The notes under the pieces are model-generated. The model ran no database searches and had not been told where the DNA came from. It worked only from the letters and a program-made list of their open reading frames with translations. Positions 13,545 through 30,250 of a stretch of DNA of 64,000 bases are shown one piece after another. How positions within the stretch are numbered: position 1 is the stretch's first letter; each line of letters begins with the position of its first letter. This stretch comes from Tillus elongatus (lineage: Eukaryota > Arthropoda > Insecta > Coleoptera > Cleridae), in assembly GCA_964006375.1 (NCBI GenBank), contig OZ023265.1, positions 112,361,084 through 112,425,083 of the forward strand. The letters run 5' to 3'. Position numbers and translations under genes: made by a program.

Positions 13545-13990
13545 CAAAACTCGACGGAAATGCAAATATCGAGATCTGTTGCAAATATAATGTACTGAGT
13601 GTTTGTAATCAACTTAACTGGAATAACTTGGAAGGCAGAGAAGTCCAAAGGCAATTCGAAGGTGTATATATCTTAAAGGATTCCAAACGAATTCTAAAGA
13701 TTGACATCTGTTAGAGAACTCGAAGGAAAGGAATCGAGAGCTTGTAAGCAACTCGACTGGAAGAACTTAGAAGATGGAGAACTCGTAAGGAACTGCAAAA
13801 GTTGAGATCGGGTAGCGAAATGGACGAAAACGCAGTGAGATCTTGCAAAGAACATAACTCCAAGAACTTGAAAGATGGAGAACTTAAAGATAACTATGAA
13901 GGAATTGCAAAGATTGAGATCTTGCAGCCAACTGAATAATATTTAGCGAGATTTGGCTTTTATGGAGCTTGCAGATGGCGGTTGGCTTCA
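13545..13990 (+). repeat. Degenerate GA-rich repeat array
   Basis: Variants of AACTCGAAGGAA, TTGCAAAGATTGAGATCTTG and AACTTGGAAGATGGAGAA recur at irregular spacing of about 80-135 bp (GAGATCTGTT 13571, GACATCTGTT 13705, GAGATCGGGT 13805, GAGATCTTGC 13838 and 13917). It is an old tandem array and non-coding. Confidence 0.6.
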
Positions 13991-15507
13991 CCAAAAAGTT
14001 CACGTGACATTATTGTTTGCAGGAAAATCCAATAGGATAATCCTTGAAAAGTATTAAGGAATATTTAGCGATGCAACTTAAGCTGAATGAGAATGAGTTG
14101 AAAGAAGGAAACTGGCAGGAAATATTTAATGCGTATGTGGCAGTAATCAGCTGGAATGACAAATGTTTTAACGCGAATTGATCATCAATGCAAAGGTGAT
14201 CAGAGAATAAAGGGAACCGGTAATTTATCATGATTTAAAGAACAGAAGGCACCGGCAACCTGCTAAAATAGGAACTTCCAGAAAGAGATAAGGCCAAGTA
14301 GAAGGCAGGAGCGTACCAGTGGTATTTTTCCTACAACAAGTTCAACTGTGTCTGATATAGTTCCAGAAGGATGGAGCATCAGCATATTACTGAATCAATG
14401 TCCGGCATTACCTTGACCGAAAATTTCCAAATCGGTGGTTAGGGAACTGAGTATCGCCAGAATCGCCAGTACGATCACCCGATCTTACGAAATTACACTT
14501 ATTTTTATGGTTGTATGTGAAAAGTATGGTCCACAAAACTAAACTACGTGATTTAGCTAAGTTAGTGAGAATATTGACGATTGCGATTCGGTTGGTGCGC
14601 CTCAGATGTTGATTAACGTTAGAAGACATTTTTATTTACAATTAAAGTAAATAAAATACACTTTATGATCCAATAAATGACGCATCCGTCTTATTTTTAG
14701 AAGCTAGTATCTCATTTCATCTATTAAAAGCGCACTTACACAAAAACTATTTCTTGCTGGACAATTTTGAAAGCACAATAGGTAAACAAATGTAAAAACT
14801 TACTGTTAGTATCTGTGCAGCAAATAAATGCACTTTTCGAATTAGCTATTTTCTTGAACAAGTTGAAACGTTTTAAACTCGATACTTTAGTTAATCTAGT
14901 GAAAAAATTAAGTCTACATCGTCTGGGCGCTATTCGTAAAGATAGTTTTAGCTTGATAAATGCGAATTTCATAAACAGCAACTTCCATCTCAGATTCAAC
15001 GAATCCGTATTTCCTAAGATTAATTATGGCTTAAAGGAAATGAAGTTTAATATTTTTAGCAAGATACAATTTGTACGAGAGATAAAGTATACTGAGTAGT
15101 TTCCTAAACAGGAAAAGATTCTAGGAATCAATAGTATGGTTTTTCCCTTTACAAACGTTTCCAGTTTTCTGGAAAAATTAATAATTAACCAAATTGAAAC
15201 ACTATTTTGTCTTTATATTAAAACGAAATATTATTGAATTGAATAATGAGTCGTCAGCAACCAAACAGACTAAACTACCACTGTTTTGAGAAAATATCAA
15301 GAAATTATACATTACGGAACACCCAAATGGCATACATTCACTATCTTAATATACATAAAAAAAGTCTGAAACGCATAAATTTCAGATTAAAAAGGCTGGA
15401 CACAGCAAATGCGTTATGGTGGCGGATTTTCATAGAGCTGCTTTGAAGTTATTTTTTTAAAGAAAGACATCAAGTTTAGTAAGTAGTATAAGCTTTACAT
15501 TAGAAAA
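13991..15507. other. Mostly unassigned
   Basis: Contains a diverged terminal module at about 15395-15440 (CACAGCAAATGCGTTATGG). No gene was recognised. Confidence 0.45.
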
Positions 15508-16013
15508 AGGTTCGGGACGCAGCAAGTATATTATAGTAGTGAATTTTCATTAGAAATGTAATCTGTTAGTAAGGTATATTATTAAAACTAATTCTTTAAA
15601 TTTAAATGGATGTTAGAGATTAGTTTTAGAGGTCCCAAAAAGTGATTACTTCAAGAAATTTATACTTCTATGGAGCTATAAAATTAAAATTTGGTACATA
15701 TATGTAAATACTGCAAGTCGCTTTAAAAATTGTGTTACAAATTTCATTATTTACAAAAGTTTTCCAGAAAAAAATTAAGTACTTACAAACAAAATGTACC
15801 TGCCAATGGCAGGTGTTTTTCCTTATTAATTGCTTGGATGGTTTTGTTTTAGTCAACTCAATCGAACTAGTTTCTGAAAATAACCAAAAACGTATTTTAC
15901 ATATATTTTACTATGGTTCAAGATTGAAGATTATAGCTTAACGGGAAAATGAGTTATCCGATTTGAAATCTTTTTACGAAAATTCTCTACCACAACGTAC
16001 TTGCTGCACACAG
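15508..16013. mobile_element. Inverted-repeat element of about 505 bp (SINE-free relative of 4512)
   Basis: The left end is the terminal module (ACGCAGCAAGTATATTATAG, TAGTGAATTTTCATT). The right end carries it inverted (AATTCTCTACCACAACGTAC, TTGCTGCACAC), so both ends have the same module outward. The interior keeps TTTTGTTTTAGTCAA (15845-15859), the unoccupied target of the SINE in the other copy. Non-coding. Confidence 0.75.
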
Positions 16014-16189
16014 ATCCTCTTCAACAACTGTTGCTGTATACATACTTTTTTAAATGATTCTATATTGTAGCCCTCTATGTGAGACTGACAAACAAGGCAA
16101 CCTCAAATTAATTTTTGGAAAAATATTTTAAGCAAATGAAATAAGGTAACAAATTAAACGTAAATTGAAAATCTTGATTCGCGGCTTCG

Positions 16190-17400
16190 TCGCAGGAGCT
16201 CTCCGCCTTCTACATTCCTACAACCACCCTCAATGCATAAACGAGAACAATATAAACAAGCACAATTTCTTCGGAACAACCCCCAAGAAAGTTGAGGGAC
16301 CTGTGGTGAATAAGTGTTCTGGGCAAAATTAACAGGATTAAGGAGCTATAGCTGCAAAATGGGTAAAAGGTAGTTTATAGAGGTACCTCAAAGTGGAACA
16401 TTGGCTCATCCCAGGTATCTCAGATACTTGTATCTCGAGGTCTCTGTACTTAATGATCTTCTCGTTGTACTTTATCTCTAGATTATTAGTATTTGAAATG
16501 GCCACATCAATCAGCGTTACTTGGTTGTAGGACTTATCCACTATTATTATATCTGGCCTGTTGTGTGCAACTCGTTGATCTGTGAGCAGGGTCCGATCCC
16601 AGTACAACCTGCATCCTGAGTTCTATAGAATAGATTTAAAAGTCCCAGTTTCAGAGCCAGTTCTTGATGAAGTATTTTGGCAACTGCGTCGTGCCTCTCT
16701 TTATACTCTGTTGCAGCAAACGCTTGACAACCTCCTGTGGCCTGCAGGATATGACTGATGACTGACACCCAAATCTACATTTGTCATTTTGGACCGAATT
16801 ATCTCCAACTATATACTTCAGGTAGTTTCTTGTTGGGATGACCTGATCTTGTATGGCCAGCAAAAACCCCTCTGCCTTTGGAAACATCTGTCCGGACACC
16901 AACTAGTAGTTCGACGAAATTTTGTGGACATGTGCCTGGGCGGTCTCATTCAGATGTCACCCATCGAGAGGCTTCTGCATCCAAGATTGCAGCTTATTCT
17001 GATCAGTCTGATGGTGACTTCGTATTTCACTTTTTTCTAATCGTAGCGGTGTTGAATCATCTGCCTCGCATATGGCGCGGTGTAGTTCAGAAGTAAGCGC
17101 CTGCTGATAGAAATATGTACGCAGGCCCACTATCTGCTGGTCAAACTGTTTACCAATATCCAACACTCCTCTTCTACCTTGGTGCCTAGGTAGGGTTACT
17201 AGCTCGATAGCACCACGGGGATTATGCTTCTTGGATTTTGTTAGGAGTGTTCGCACCTTCCGTTGGAGATTTTCGATGTCCGTTTTACTCCAGTTCACTA
17301 TCCCAAATGAGTATCCAAGTGCAGAACATGCACATGTATTCAGAGCTTTAGTCAGGTTTTTGCTGTTGAGAAGTGATCCCACCACTTGCTTTACTCGTTC
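16190..17400 (-). pseudogene. Non-LTR retrotransposon 3' part with CCHC and restriction-like endonuclease (R2-like)
   Basis: Reading 17385 to 16250, the frames join as NSKNLTKALNTCACSALGYS, NWSKTDIENLQRKVRTLL, TLPRHQGRRGVLDIGKQFDQ and STPLRLEK. A Cys-His cluster follows (CRFGC, then ISHIL and GC), then ATEYKERHDAVAKILHQELAL. The last block is NRPDIIIVDKSYNQVTLIDV followed by EKIIKYRDLEIQ, which matches the RPD...DV...K pattern of the restriction-like endonuclease at the end of R2-type LINEs. That enzyme nicks the target to prime reverse transcription. The reverse transcriptase fingers and palm are absent (5' truncation at about 17400), and frameshifts separate the blocks. The exact clade is uncertain. 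Confidence 0.75.
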
Positions 17401-17704
17401 GTAAACTCACTTGTCAGATCGTTTTTCATTACCGAGTGGTTACTTTTCCTCGCTTGCTGTATTCTTATTATAATAATAATAATTATTATTACTATTACGA
17501 TCACTATTATTAATTAGTCATATTTTTAATGTAAGCCTGTCACCTTTCTTTTTCAAAACCTTGCTAAATAATCCATAATCTGATTGGTTAATAGAATTAA
17601 ATAAAAGGCTGAAAAAATGTTTTAAACTGATGCCTACATGAATCATGGTTCTGCACTTATAAATGTAAATATGAATTTTCGAACCTAGTAACTTTAAGTA
17701 CAAG
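17401..17704. other. Unassigned with short AAT-rich run
   Basis: A run of AAT-type repeats at about 17465-17515; nothing else. Confidence 0.4.
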
Positions 17705-18200
17705 AGTTCGCTTCTAAAACATAAAATGCCGGCTGTTCCATTTAAAAAATTTGAGTTACAGCGGTTTTTAATAGCAAATGTGTCTTTTTTTTATGAAAGC
17801 AGGCATTTGGTTACCAGTTTAGTTTTACCTATATAGTAGAAACACTGTACCATGTCTTATCAAACTAACTTCATTCTTTGAAAAAGTACAACATTTTTTC
17901 TGAACTAAACTGAAAATGGTCCGACTTTAAAGACCAACAAACCTCTTCAAACTGTTTACCCACTTGCCAAGCTATATCTATTCACAAAAAGCTTTTCGAA
18001 GACACATCAACAAAAATTTATATGCAACATCATTTATTCATGAGAATCCGAAAACGTTTTAAACCGTTATTGTTAAATACCAAAGTGTTACAAAAATCTT
18101 ACAAACAATGATTTCTACGGAAACACAAAAAAAAATTCAGAAACTTTTTTTACACAAATTTTTACCAAAACAATACATAAAGTTCGAATTATATACTTAA
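17705..18200 (-). mobile_element. 3'-module element, reverse copy
   Basis: The reverse complement aligns block by block with 11130-11706: TTTGGTTACCAGTTTAGTTT and ATATAGTAGAAACACTGTAC appear reversed, and the distal part matches too. The 3' hairpin is not recognisable. Confidence 0.6.
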
Positions 18201-18262
18201 TTTGTAATTAAGATTGAAAAAGGAAAATGTATTTTTTTTAAAGAAATTTGGAACAGTGGAAG

Positions 18263-18380
<118 letters not shown>

Positions 18381-19177
18381 ATATATTATACTATTGTCTT
18401 TGAATTTTATTTTTATATTTATATTATATTATATTTTATTAATATGTTAATTCAATGTTTTTATATTTTTTTATTTATATGGGAAAGTGATATTTAAAAA
18501 AGATAATGATATTACACCATGTGTTATGGGTGACTCTGTATATTTTATAATGTGAAACTTTATCTGAATAAAATGTTTATGACTCTTGTATTATTTGTGA
18601 TTTAAGCTATCTCAGGGTTATTTGGGTTGCCTATCCTTCTACTATATATAACTATGTCAAATAAATTGTATTCAAATATTTTAGTGATGAGTTCTGCTAA
18701 AATAGGAAAAAAATAGCCTGTAAATATTTATAGTAACCTTATTTTATCTTATTTTTTTTCAAAGAATTATGTTTCAAAATTCTTAAACAAATTTTATTGG
18801 CACAATTTCAAATTTAAAATCTAAACGGATCCGTTGTTATAATTTGTCAAATTTATATTATCAATTTACAATGATTAATCTTAGTACCCGAATTTTCGGC
18901 TGTCATTCAAATGTTCTGATTAATAAATATGGATCCATGACCTGCACTCCTGACTCCCTCTATATTCGCAATGTTGAACTATGGTTAAATTATCCTATAA
19001 GATTTCTATTTTATGCATTTAAATCTTAGTTTCCCATAAACACATTTGCTTAAAATGATATTTGACAGAATGGGCTGTATTTTTATTGAAATATTTGTCT
19101 TGTTGAGCTGATATACATTAAACAAAATAAATCTCTAACCTTGGCTTCCTCGTTAATGGTAGTGGGTATCCTCAAAT

Positions 19178-19259
19178 GTAAGTATTCTTGATATATTTAC
19201 TGCTTATCTCGTACTTTCTTACGTTAAAAACTTGATGTAACGTCTCTTCTTTGTTTTAG
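19178..19259 (+). other. Candidate 82-bp intron
   Basis: GTAAGT at 19178 and a pyrimidine-rich CTTCTTTGTTTTAG ending at 19259. The size suits a small insect intron. No protein evidence supports it. Confidence 0.25.
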
Positions 19260-20040
19260 CGGCAAATTGAATTTTCCTTGCACAATTTATACTTTAAAAT
19301 ATTTATATTTTTAAATGGGAAGCAAGAATGACGCTCTCTGGCATCTGAATTTCATCAACAACCAACCATAAAATCATAACAAAAGCGGAAATGTTGCCCA
19401 AATTCATCTAATATTTGGTGTTTCCTGTCTGGTCAGAGCATCCTCTCTTCCAATTAATTAATACATGTTTGACAGATATTCTCCTTGGAACCGTCGAGTA
19501 AGTTGAATATTCTATTCTTAAAATTGACATCTGACCTAACCTTATTTCTACATAACATAACCAACAATAATTTTCTAACATTAATTCAGTTCATGTTGTA
19601 ATCTTGATTTAAAAGTTTCACAACACTAAACACTATCTTTAGTAAATTCTAGTTCATTGTTTTCATAAACACAAACACATATATGGGTACATTTCAGTTC
19701 ATTGTTCACATAAATAAAACTAAATTTACATATTGAAAACATCATACAGGGGTTTGTTTTGTTCATTACCTTCAGGTAATTGATTTTATAACATAATTCT
19801 TTGGTATGTATTTCATGCTTAATATTTCAATCTATCTACATATAGATTTTTGGCTCTTTTAATTTCACTTTAACTGAGATATTTTCCAAATTGCTAGTTA
19901 TACTTTTTAAGACTCATTTAATGATCATTTCAACAAATTATGGCTATATATATCTTTCATTGCTTCTCCAAATAACACTGACTAACAATAATAGTGAATG
20001 TGCTTGTATTTAAATGTTATTATTTTGTTTTCTGTTTTAG

Positions 20041-20115
20041 TGTACAGTAAAATATGTCGAACGATGTGGATATGTATACAATATACAGATAACCCATATG
20101 CATTACGTGTAAACC
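20041..20115 (+). other. Candidate 75-bp internal exon
   Basis: It is bounded by TTTTGTTTTCTGTTTTAG upstream and GTAAGTATT downstream, both close to consensus. One frame is open through the exon (YSKICRTMWICIQYTDNPYA); another reads CTVKYVERCGYVYN and then stops just before the donor. Product unknown; it may be non-coding or chance. Confidence 0.25.
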
Positions 20116-20283
20116 GTAAGTATTTTACTTACTATTGACCAGCGGTACTATTACTACCCCCCATTACTAATCTGGTCACCCAATTTTTTAATCAATAATC
20201 AGAATTTAACATTATCATAGTAGTTTCCGTAAGGGTTTTCATTTTTGTTTTTATAACTTTATATGGCCTTTGCAATTCTCAGC

Positions 20284-21239
<956 letters not shown>

Positions 21240-22020
21240 GGGTAAGTTTCAATTTTTGTATGTTTATGTAACGGAGTTTTCACAACTTGTGTGGAAAAAA
21301 AGGAAAAAAATCGCCTATTTTGGAGTGCCCTATGTAAACGCTACTGAGTGCCTTGCAAATATCAGAGTGCCAATGGATTAAGAGTCACCTTATGTACCAA
21401 TTCACACAATATCATCCGCATATCTTATACAGGGTGTTCATAATAAATACGGAAACATACGTTTTGCAATGTATCACCCAATTTGGACTTTTATCGGACC
21501 AGCATCTTAAATTTTGGGAGGACACCTTTCCATTATTTCTGAATGTGGCCAAGTGAAGACTGGAACCTGCGATGAGCACTGATAAGTAAGATGAAATATA
21601 TAATTTTTAATCCTCTGATGACGCTGACTTTGTTAGTGAAACGATCTTCAGGTCTATAAAAATATGTGTTGAAGTGATTTGGGTTCTCCAAGTGTACTTA
21701 TCACTGCTCGTCACAAGTTCCAATCTTCACTTAGGTACTGTCAGAATCAACGGAGTGGTGTCTTCCGAAAATTTAAGACGCTGGTCCGATCAAAGTCCAA
21801 ATTGGGTGTTTCCGTATTTATCATAAACACTCTGTATAAGTTATATGGATGTATTATGTAAATTGATACACTACTTGACTCTTAATCCATTGGTAATCTA
21901 ATATTTGCAAGGCACTCAGTAAAGTTTACACAGGGGACTCCAAAAAGTCGTTTTTTCATCATTTGTACTCAAGTTGTGAATAATCGGTATAAGTTACGAT
22001 ATTGAAACTTGGGATTTGTG
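21240..22020. repeat. Large imperfect inverted repeat (foldback), about 780 bp
   Basis: Arms of about 380 bp face each other around 21630. Matching blocks include AAGTTTCAATTT (21245) with ATATTGAAACTT (22007), GAGTGCCTTGCAAATAT with its complement at about 21900, and CAATGGATTAAGAGTCA with its complement at about 21878. ATAAATACGGAAACA near 21441 pairs with its complement near 21813. The centre holds the Penelope-like module. Confidence 0.8.
21611..21740 (+). repeat. Penelope-like terminal module with hammerhead-like core
   Basis: CTGATGA (21615-21621), one extra C, stem GCTGAC/GTTAGT with TTT between, GAAAC, then CGATCTTC. The rest (GTGATTTGGGTTCTCC to TTCCAATCTTCACTTA) matches the modules at 841 and 40851. 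The 3' side of stem III is mutated (GTC to TTC). Confidence 0.55.
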
Positions 22021-22257
22021 GCTTACAGATGTGCCTAAATCGATAGAGATGTTTGTTTTCTTCGCAAAAAAAAGTCTAATATGCTTTAGTCAGTTTTGTT
22101 TGTTTTCATTTGCTAGCGTAGTAAGCTATGGAAGAAGCGAATCTTAAAATATTACATATCAGGATGTGGAGCTTTTAAAGTACTTTATTTAACAACAAAA
22201 AATGCACATCAGACAATCCGATACTAAATAATAAATTGCCGTCACTGAAGGTGCAAC

Positions 22258-23201
<944 letters not shown>

Positions 23202-23286
<85 letters not shown>
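23202..23286. repeat. (AT)n microsatellite
   Basis: Pure AT array. Confidence 0.98.
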
Positions 23287-24895
<1,609 letters not shown>

Positions 24896-25079
24896 TACAT
24901 ACAGTGTGACGTATTTCTAAAGTCAAGCTCATTATATCCGTTAATGATACCAGACAAAAGTCTATACGTTATTTATAGGGTTTCTTGAGCTGCATCTTAT
25001 AAAATGATTATGTCGATCAGGAGTTAGCCCATAAGTCGCTGGTGATACAAATAAAATAAAATCGGTATGTCTTGAGGTC

Positions 25080-25790
<711 letters not shown>

Positions 25791-25934
25791 AAGCTATATT
25801 GAAATTTATACATGAGTTCGTTTATGGAAAGAGTAGGTTTTGTTGGAATGTCAGGCAGAAAAACTGAAATTTGGCACATAGTTTAATTTAGTGACAGCAG
25901 TTAAATTAGTAGCTTGCTTTTTGTATAAGTCCCG

Positions 25935-26947
25935 ATGGGAAGTAGAAAACGCTACGGTAATGAAAATATCATGAATATATTCATTATTCACGGTAACTGC
26001 AAAAGAGTTATTGAAAGAACATGTCGTACATTCAATGAAAAGTTTCCTTATTCGGCACCTTTGGGCAGATACCGGTTCAAGAGGCTTCAATCAAAGTTTT
26101 CAAAGTATGGAAGTATAACATCAAGACGAGTAATTTGTAAAGGCAAACTTGAAGATGAGGAAACATGCCAAGTCGCAGTTCTTGCATACTTTCATGTAAT
26201 GCCAAACAGGTTCTATAAGAAATGCGTCTAGGGTCTTGGACATGCCTTACTGGATCATTCAGCGAATATTGGAGAAGCACAAAATGCATAATTTCTCTTT
26301 TATTCCTGTGAAACACCTCCGTGATAGCGACGACGAGAGGCGGATAAATTATTGCGAACACCAATTGATACGAGTGCAGGAAGATCCTACGTTCTTGATC
26401 AAAATAATCTGGACTGATGAGTCTAACTTTGGCAAAGAGGGTTTGCGGAATATGAAAAATCAGCATTACTGCGCAGCTGAAAAGCTGCATATAAAACGAC
26501 CTAGGAATTTTTAGCAGATATTTAGTAGCAATGTTTTCTGCATGATAATGGACGACTGAGTGTGTTTTTATATTTACGATGGCACGCTCACGTCAGAAGT
26601 ATATTCAGATCCTGAGAACAGTGGTGATGCCATTTGTGCACAGTCTGCCTGGAAATTCATTACTCGATTGTTGGTACCAGATGGACGGGGCTCCAGCGCA
26701 CAATACCATAGGTGTGTATTATCAGTTGTATGGTATTTTTGTTGACAGATGACTAGGCAGAAACGGTCCTTGGTGCTGGCCAGTAAGATCGCCGGACTTG
26801 ACGCCTTGTGGTTTGTATATGTGGAGTATAATAAAGTCCAAGGTTTATGGGGTACACGTCAAATCTAAAGAGGAACTAATCCCATGCATAACGCGAGCTT
26901 TTATCGAGTTAGGTCCAGAGAAGGTACGAAGAACGATCACCGCTTGA
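25935..26947 (+). pseudogene. mariner-like transposase, decayed
   Basis: The N-terminal DNA-binding part reads MGSRKRYGNENIMNIFIIHG, then CRTFNEKFPYSAPLGRYRFK, SKYGSITSRRVI and, in a shifted frame, WIIQRILEKHKMHNFSFIPV. The catalytic part has IIWTDESNFGKEG (first Asp, about 26410) and, after a frameshift, WYQMDGAPAHNTIGVYYQLY (second Asp, about 26687). WPVRSPDLTPCGLYMW follows, with Gly where the third Asp is expected, 42 residues after the second. VRRTITA and a stop end it near 26947. Several frameshifts and the lost Asp make it inactive. It would act by cut-and-paste at TA sites. Confidence 0.8.
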
Positions 26948-27284
26948 GTACATTCGAGAATTTCAGAATGTTTGAGCCGAAACGGAAGTCACATTGAACG
27001 ATTCCTTTGTTTTTTTAAGCTGTAGTTACATCGCAAGTAGTTGTGTTTCCTCTGCTCACTGCATATAATCTAATCTAGCTTAACTTTACTCTAGAAATAA
27101 GAATTTACTTCATTCAATGTCACTGTATGATTGTCATGTTACTTTAATAGTTCTGCTATTACATTTTTACAATGATAAGGCCATAATTAATTCACGTTCT
27201 TTTTTTTTTAACATCGGTGCTCATAACTTGCTTAGTGTTTGAGCTATAATGTATCTGACACGTGCGTTGGACTCAGGAAGTCAA

Positions 27285-27562
27285 ATTACACAAGGGTGGA
27301 TGGTTTTTTAATAAGGTTCGTTGGCCAGGAAACTAGTTTTTTCGGGAACATTTTAAGTTTATTTTCGAAACATTTTTGTACAGTTTCAAACAATAAAGGT
27401 ATTTTGATGAAACATGGCACATTGTTTCTACTATATAAGTTATACTGGTAACCAAATTTGATGCCTGCTTTATTAAAAAAAAACACACATATTTGCTATT
27501 AAAAAGATTTTTATGAAAATTAACTACCATAACGCACTTGCTGCGTCCAGACTTTTTATTAT
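27285..27562 (+). mobile_element. 3'-module element
   Basis: Contains TTCGTTGGCCAGGAAAC, ACATTGTTTCTACTATATAA and GGTAACCAAATTTGATGCC. It ends in a clean 3' hairpin (ACGCA 27532, TGCGT 27542) and CCAGACTTTTTA. Confidence 0.75.
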
Positions 27563-27689
27563 TATTCTCAGATTGTCAGCGTGTCATCATGAATATAAAA
27601 AGAAAATGGATCATCCAATGCCATGAAAACATTGGAATTAAAATTATCTGCTGCGATATTAAATATATTACTTCAGGAAAGTAACAATA

Positions 27690-28088
27690 TCTCATAAATT
27701 ATCCTATTTAGGTATAGGACATAGTTAATAGAAGTTACAGAAATATGTATGTAGAATGCTTTGGAATAGAAATATATAGGGTGTTCTATTTGAAAAAATC
27801 AAGGTATACCCGCTTGAATTTCCATATAATGTCAGGCTATAAACGCACACCCTGTATAAAAAATAGACTCTTATTAGGCTAGGTGTAGAGAGTACTACAT
27901 AAAATCTATCCCAAATTGGATTGCCATTCTGAAAATTCAAAAATATATAGGGTCTTTCATTTAAAATAACGAAGTTGGTGGCGACTTTCAATATAACCGG
28001 AAGCGCTAGAGTAGTGCAACTATTTTAATCTGAATGTGAATATCGTATAAAGGCTCTCAAATCGGATGAGAAGGTCATAGACTTCTAA

Positions 28089-28090
<2 letters not shown>
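27690..28090 (-). repeat. Inverted arm, right
   Basis: Reverse complement of the left arm at 25195-25775; runs into the AT array at 28091. Confidence 0.8.

Positions 28091-28172
<82 letters not shown>
28091..28172. repeat. (AT)n microsatellite
   Basis: Pure AT array at the outer edge of the right arm. Confidence 0.98.
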
Positions 28173-28175
<3 letters not shown>

Positions 28176-28929
28176 CCCCTTATATTATTGCATATTTGCA
28201 TCTAATATCTAATTATAATGCATGCTTGGCAAAAGGAATTTGTTATTGTTTATTGCTTTCGAGTTAATTCAATTGTTTTGTAGCTTTTGAAGTTTTATCG
28301 ATGATGTGATACGGCATTTTTACTAAGAGATAGTGGCTTTTTATGAAAAATGACGCACGTATTCGTTCATATTGTTCGTCGAAAAAAATCCGAGGTGCCA
28401 TTTACTGGGCGCTCTCAATTAGTGAAAAAAATTCAAACTGGCGTAGCTCAATTTTTTAATAGAACAGTCTATAATTTGTATTTCATAAGTGAAGAAAATG
28501 CCATCTGCTTCTACTTTTGTATAATACTTCCTATACCTAAAGGCTTTAGTTTTGGAAATATTTTAAATTATAATCGCATAGCATGATTGATATAGGGATC
28601 AGTTTTGAAAAAAAAAAACAGTTTTTTTATACAATTCTAATAATCGATCAGATTCTGTGATTATTCAGTGAATTATCGAAAAAAAAATATTTTACTGAGC
28701 GTTGGTACAAAACAGGCAAGAAATTATCAATTTGATAGAATTATCTATGTTTACATATTTTCACAAATGTCAAATGAAACTTCAAAGCGACAATCTTAAA
28801 TAACGTTCTTATTTCTGACAGCTTGTGTCATAAAAATATTAAGTATTTTTCCACCTATATTTTTCTTTCCTGCTACTGGGTCAAACTTCGATGCAAAGAT
28901 AAAACAATGAGTTTTATCACGTTTTATTT
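28173..28929. other. Unassigned AT-rich DNA
   Basis: No domain recognised in a 78-residue open frame at 28350-28586. Confidence 0.35.
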
Positions 28930-29430
28930 TATTTTTTATTTTAATTACATATTTGGTATATAATTTGAATTCTATCTAATTTTTCAACAAATTTTCGTGT
29001 AAAAAAAATATATTTAGTGGATTTATTTGTGTTTCATTAGAAATCACATATTGTAATATTTGTGTGAAATATTGGTAATTAATAATAATTGTTTACCTAA
29101 GAAGTTATTGTCAAAAAAAAAAAAATTCGAAAATCGTTGAGCAACTTTTTCCAAAAAAAATATAACATTACTCAAGCCACTTTTTGTAAACAAAGTGCGA
29201 ATTTTCCTGAAAGAAACTGGTTTTTATGCAAATATGTTTTGTTGAATTTTTTTCAAACAGATTTTTCTTGGCAGTTGTGCAAATAAAAAGGTTTATTGGT
29301 CAGAGAAATCGAATTAGCTTTTAAGTTTATATTCGGAAAATGTTTGCACTGTTGAAAAGAATAATATTATTTATATTAAATATGGTACATTATTTCTGCT
29401 ATATGGGTTATCCCAAATTATTGCAATAAA
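28930..29430 (+). mobile_element. 3'-module element, truncated
   Basis: Follows the order of 11130-11706 (AATATATTTAGTGGATTTAT, GTTTATTGGTCAGAGAAATC, TACATTATTTCTGCTATATG) but stops at about 29425, where an inverted copy begins. Confidence 0.6.
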
Positions 29431-29780
29431 AAAATCTGGAGGCAGCAAGTACGTTATGGTAGTGAATTCTTATAAAAATGTTTTAATAACAAATATGTCT
29501 TTTTTAAATTTATTCTGCGAACATTCGCTAAAACTGATAGACTACTAAACCATAAACTCTATTAGTAAAACTGCTTCCAAAGCATCAGTTAAAAGATCTA
29601 TTTGAAAAGAGTTTTCTGCGAATATTTTAGTAAAATGAAGGACAAGGAGGGTTCAGACTGAAACCTAAAGCTTTGTAAAACCATTGCGATATTTTCTCTA
29701 CATAACCCATCAAATCAAATTTAAATGCCATGTAAATTGGGCACTCACATTTTAACAAATATATATTTTTAATGAGAAAG
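29430..29780 (-). mobile_element. Terminal module joined to long-form body
   Basis: The left edge is GGCAGCAAGTACGTTATGGT and TAGTGAATTCTTATAAAAAT. From about 29530 it is the reverse complement of the long-form body (ACCATAAACTCTATTAGTAA, AAATGAAGGACAAGG). The two parts are joined by a deletion. Confidence 0.6.
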
Positions 29781-30250
29781 ACACAACTGCTTACAAACGA
29801 TTCACTTATCTGATGCTACATTTACTCAGGCATATTACTTAAACTCAGAAAACACTAATAAAATAAAATGGGACGGCAAATAGTGGAGTGGAATTTTCTA
29901 AAAAAAAACATAAGACTTTTATTAATGCTATATTGTGTTCATATGATAGCTCATAGGCTGCCCTATTACCGGCCTCAGGATTGTGCATTATTTACCGGAC
30001 AGTCTGTATATATAAGTCACATAAACATGTAAAGTACAACGGTGTGTCCTGTATTGATTATCAGAAATCGGATTTACACAATGAGGATACAGTGTAATAT
30101 AATGTGATTGTAACTGAGGTAAATCAGCTACGCTACATAACTCATATTTGCAACCCTATAATATAATATGTAGGGATTAGTTATAGTTGACAAGTTAATA
30201 CCAGACGGATCGCTTATAACCATAAAAAACAATTAGACACTGTTATTTGA
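29781..30250. other. Unassigned
   Basis: Nothing recognised. Confidence 0.4.
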
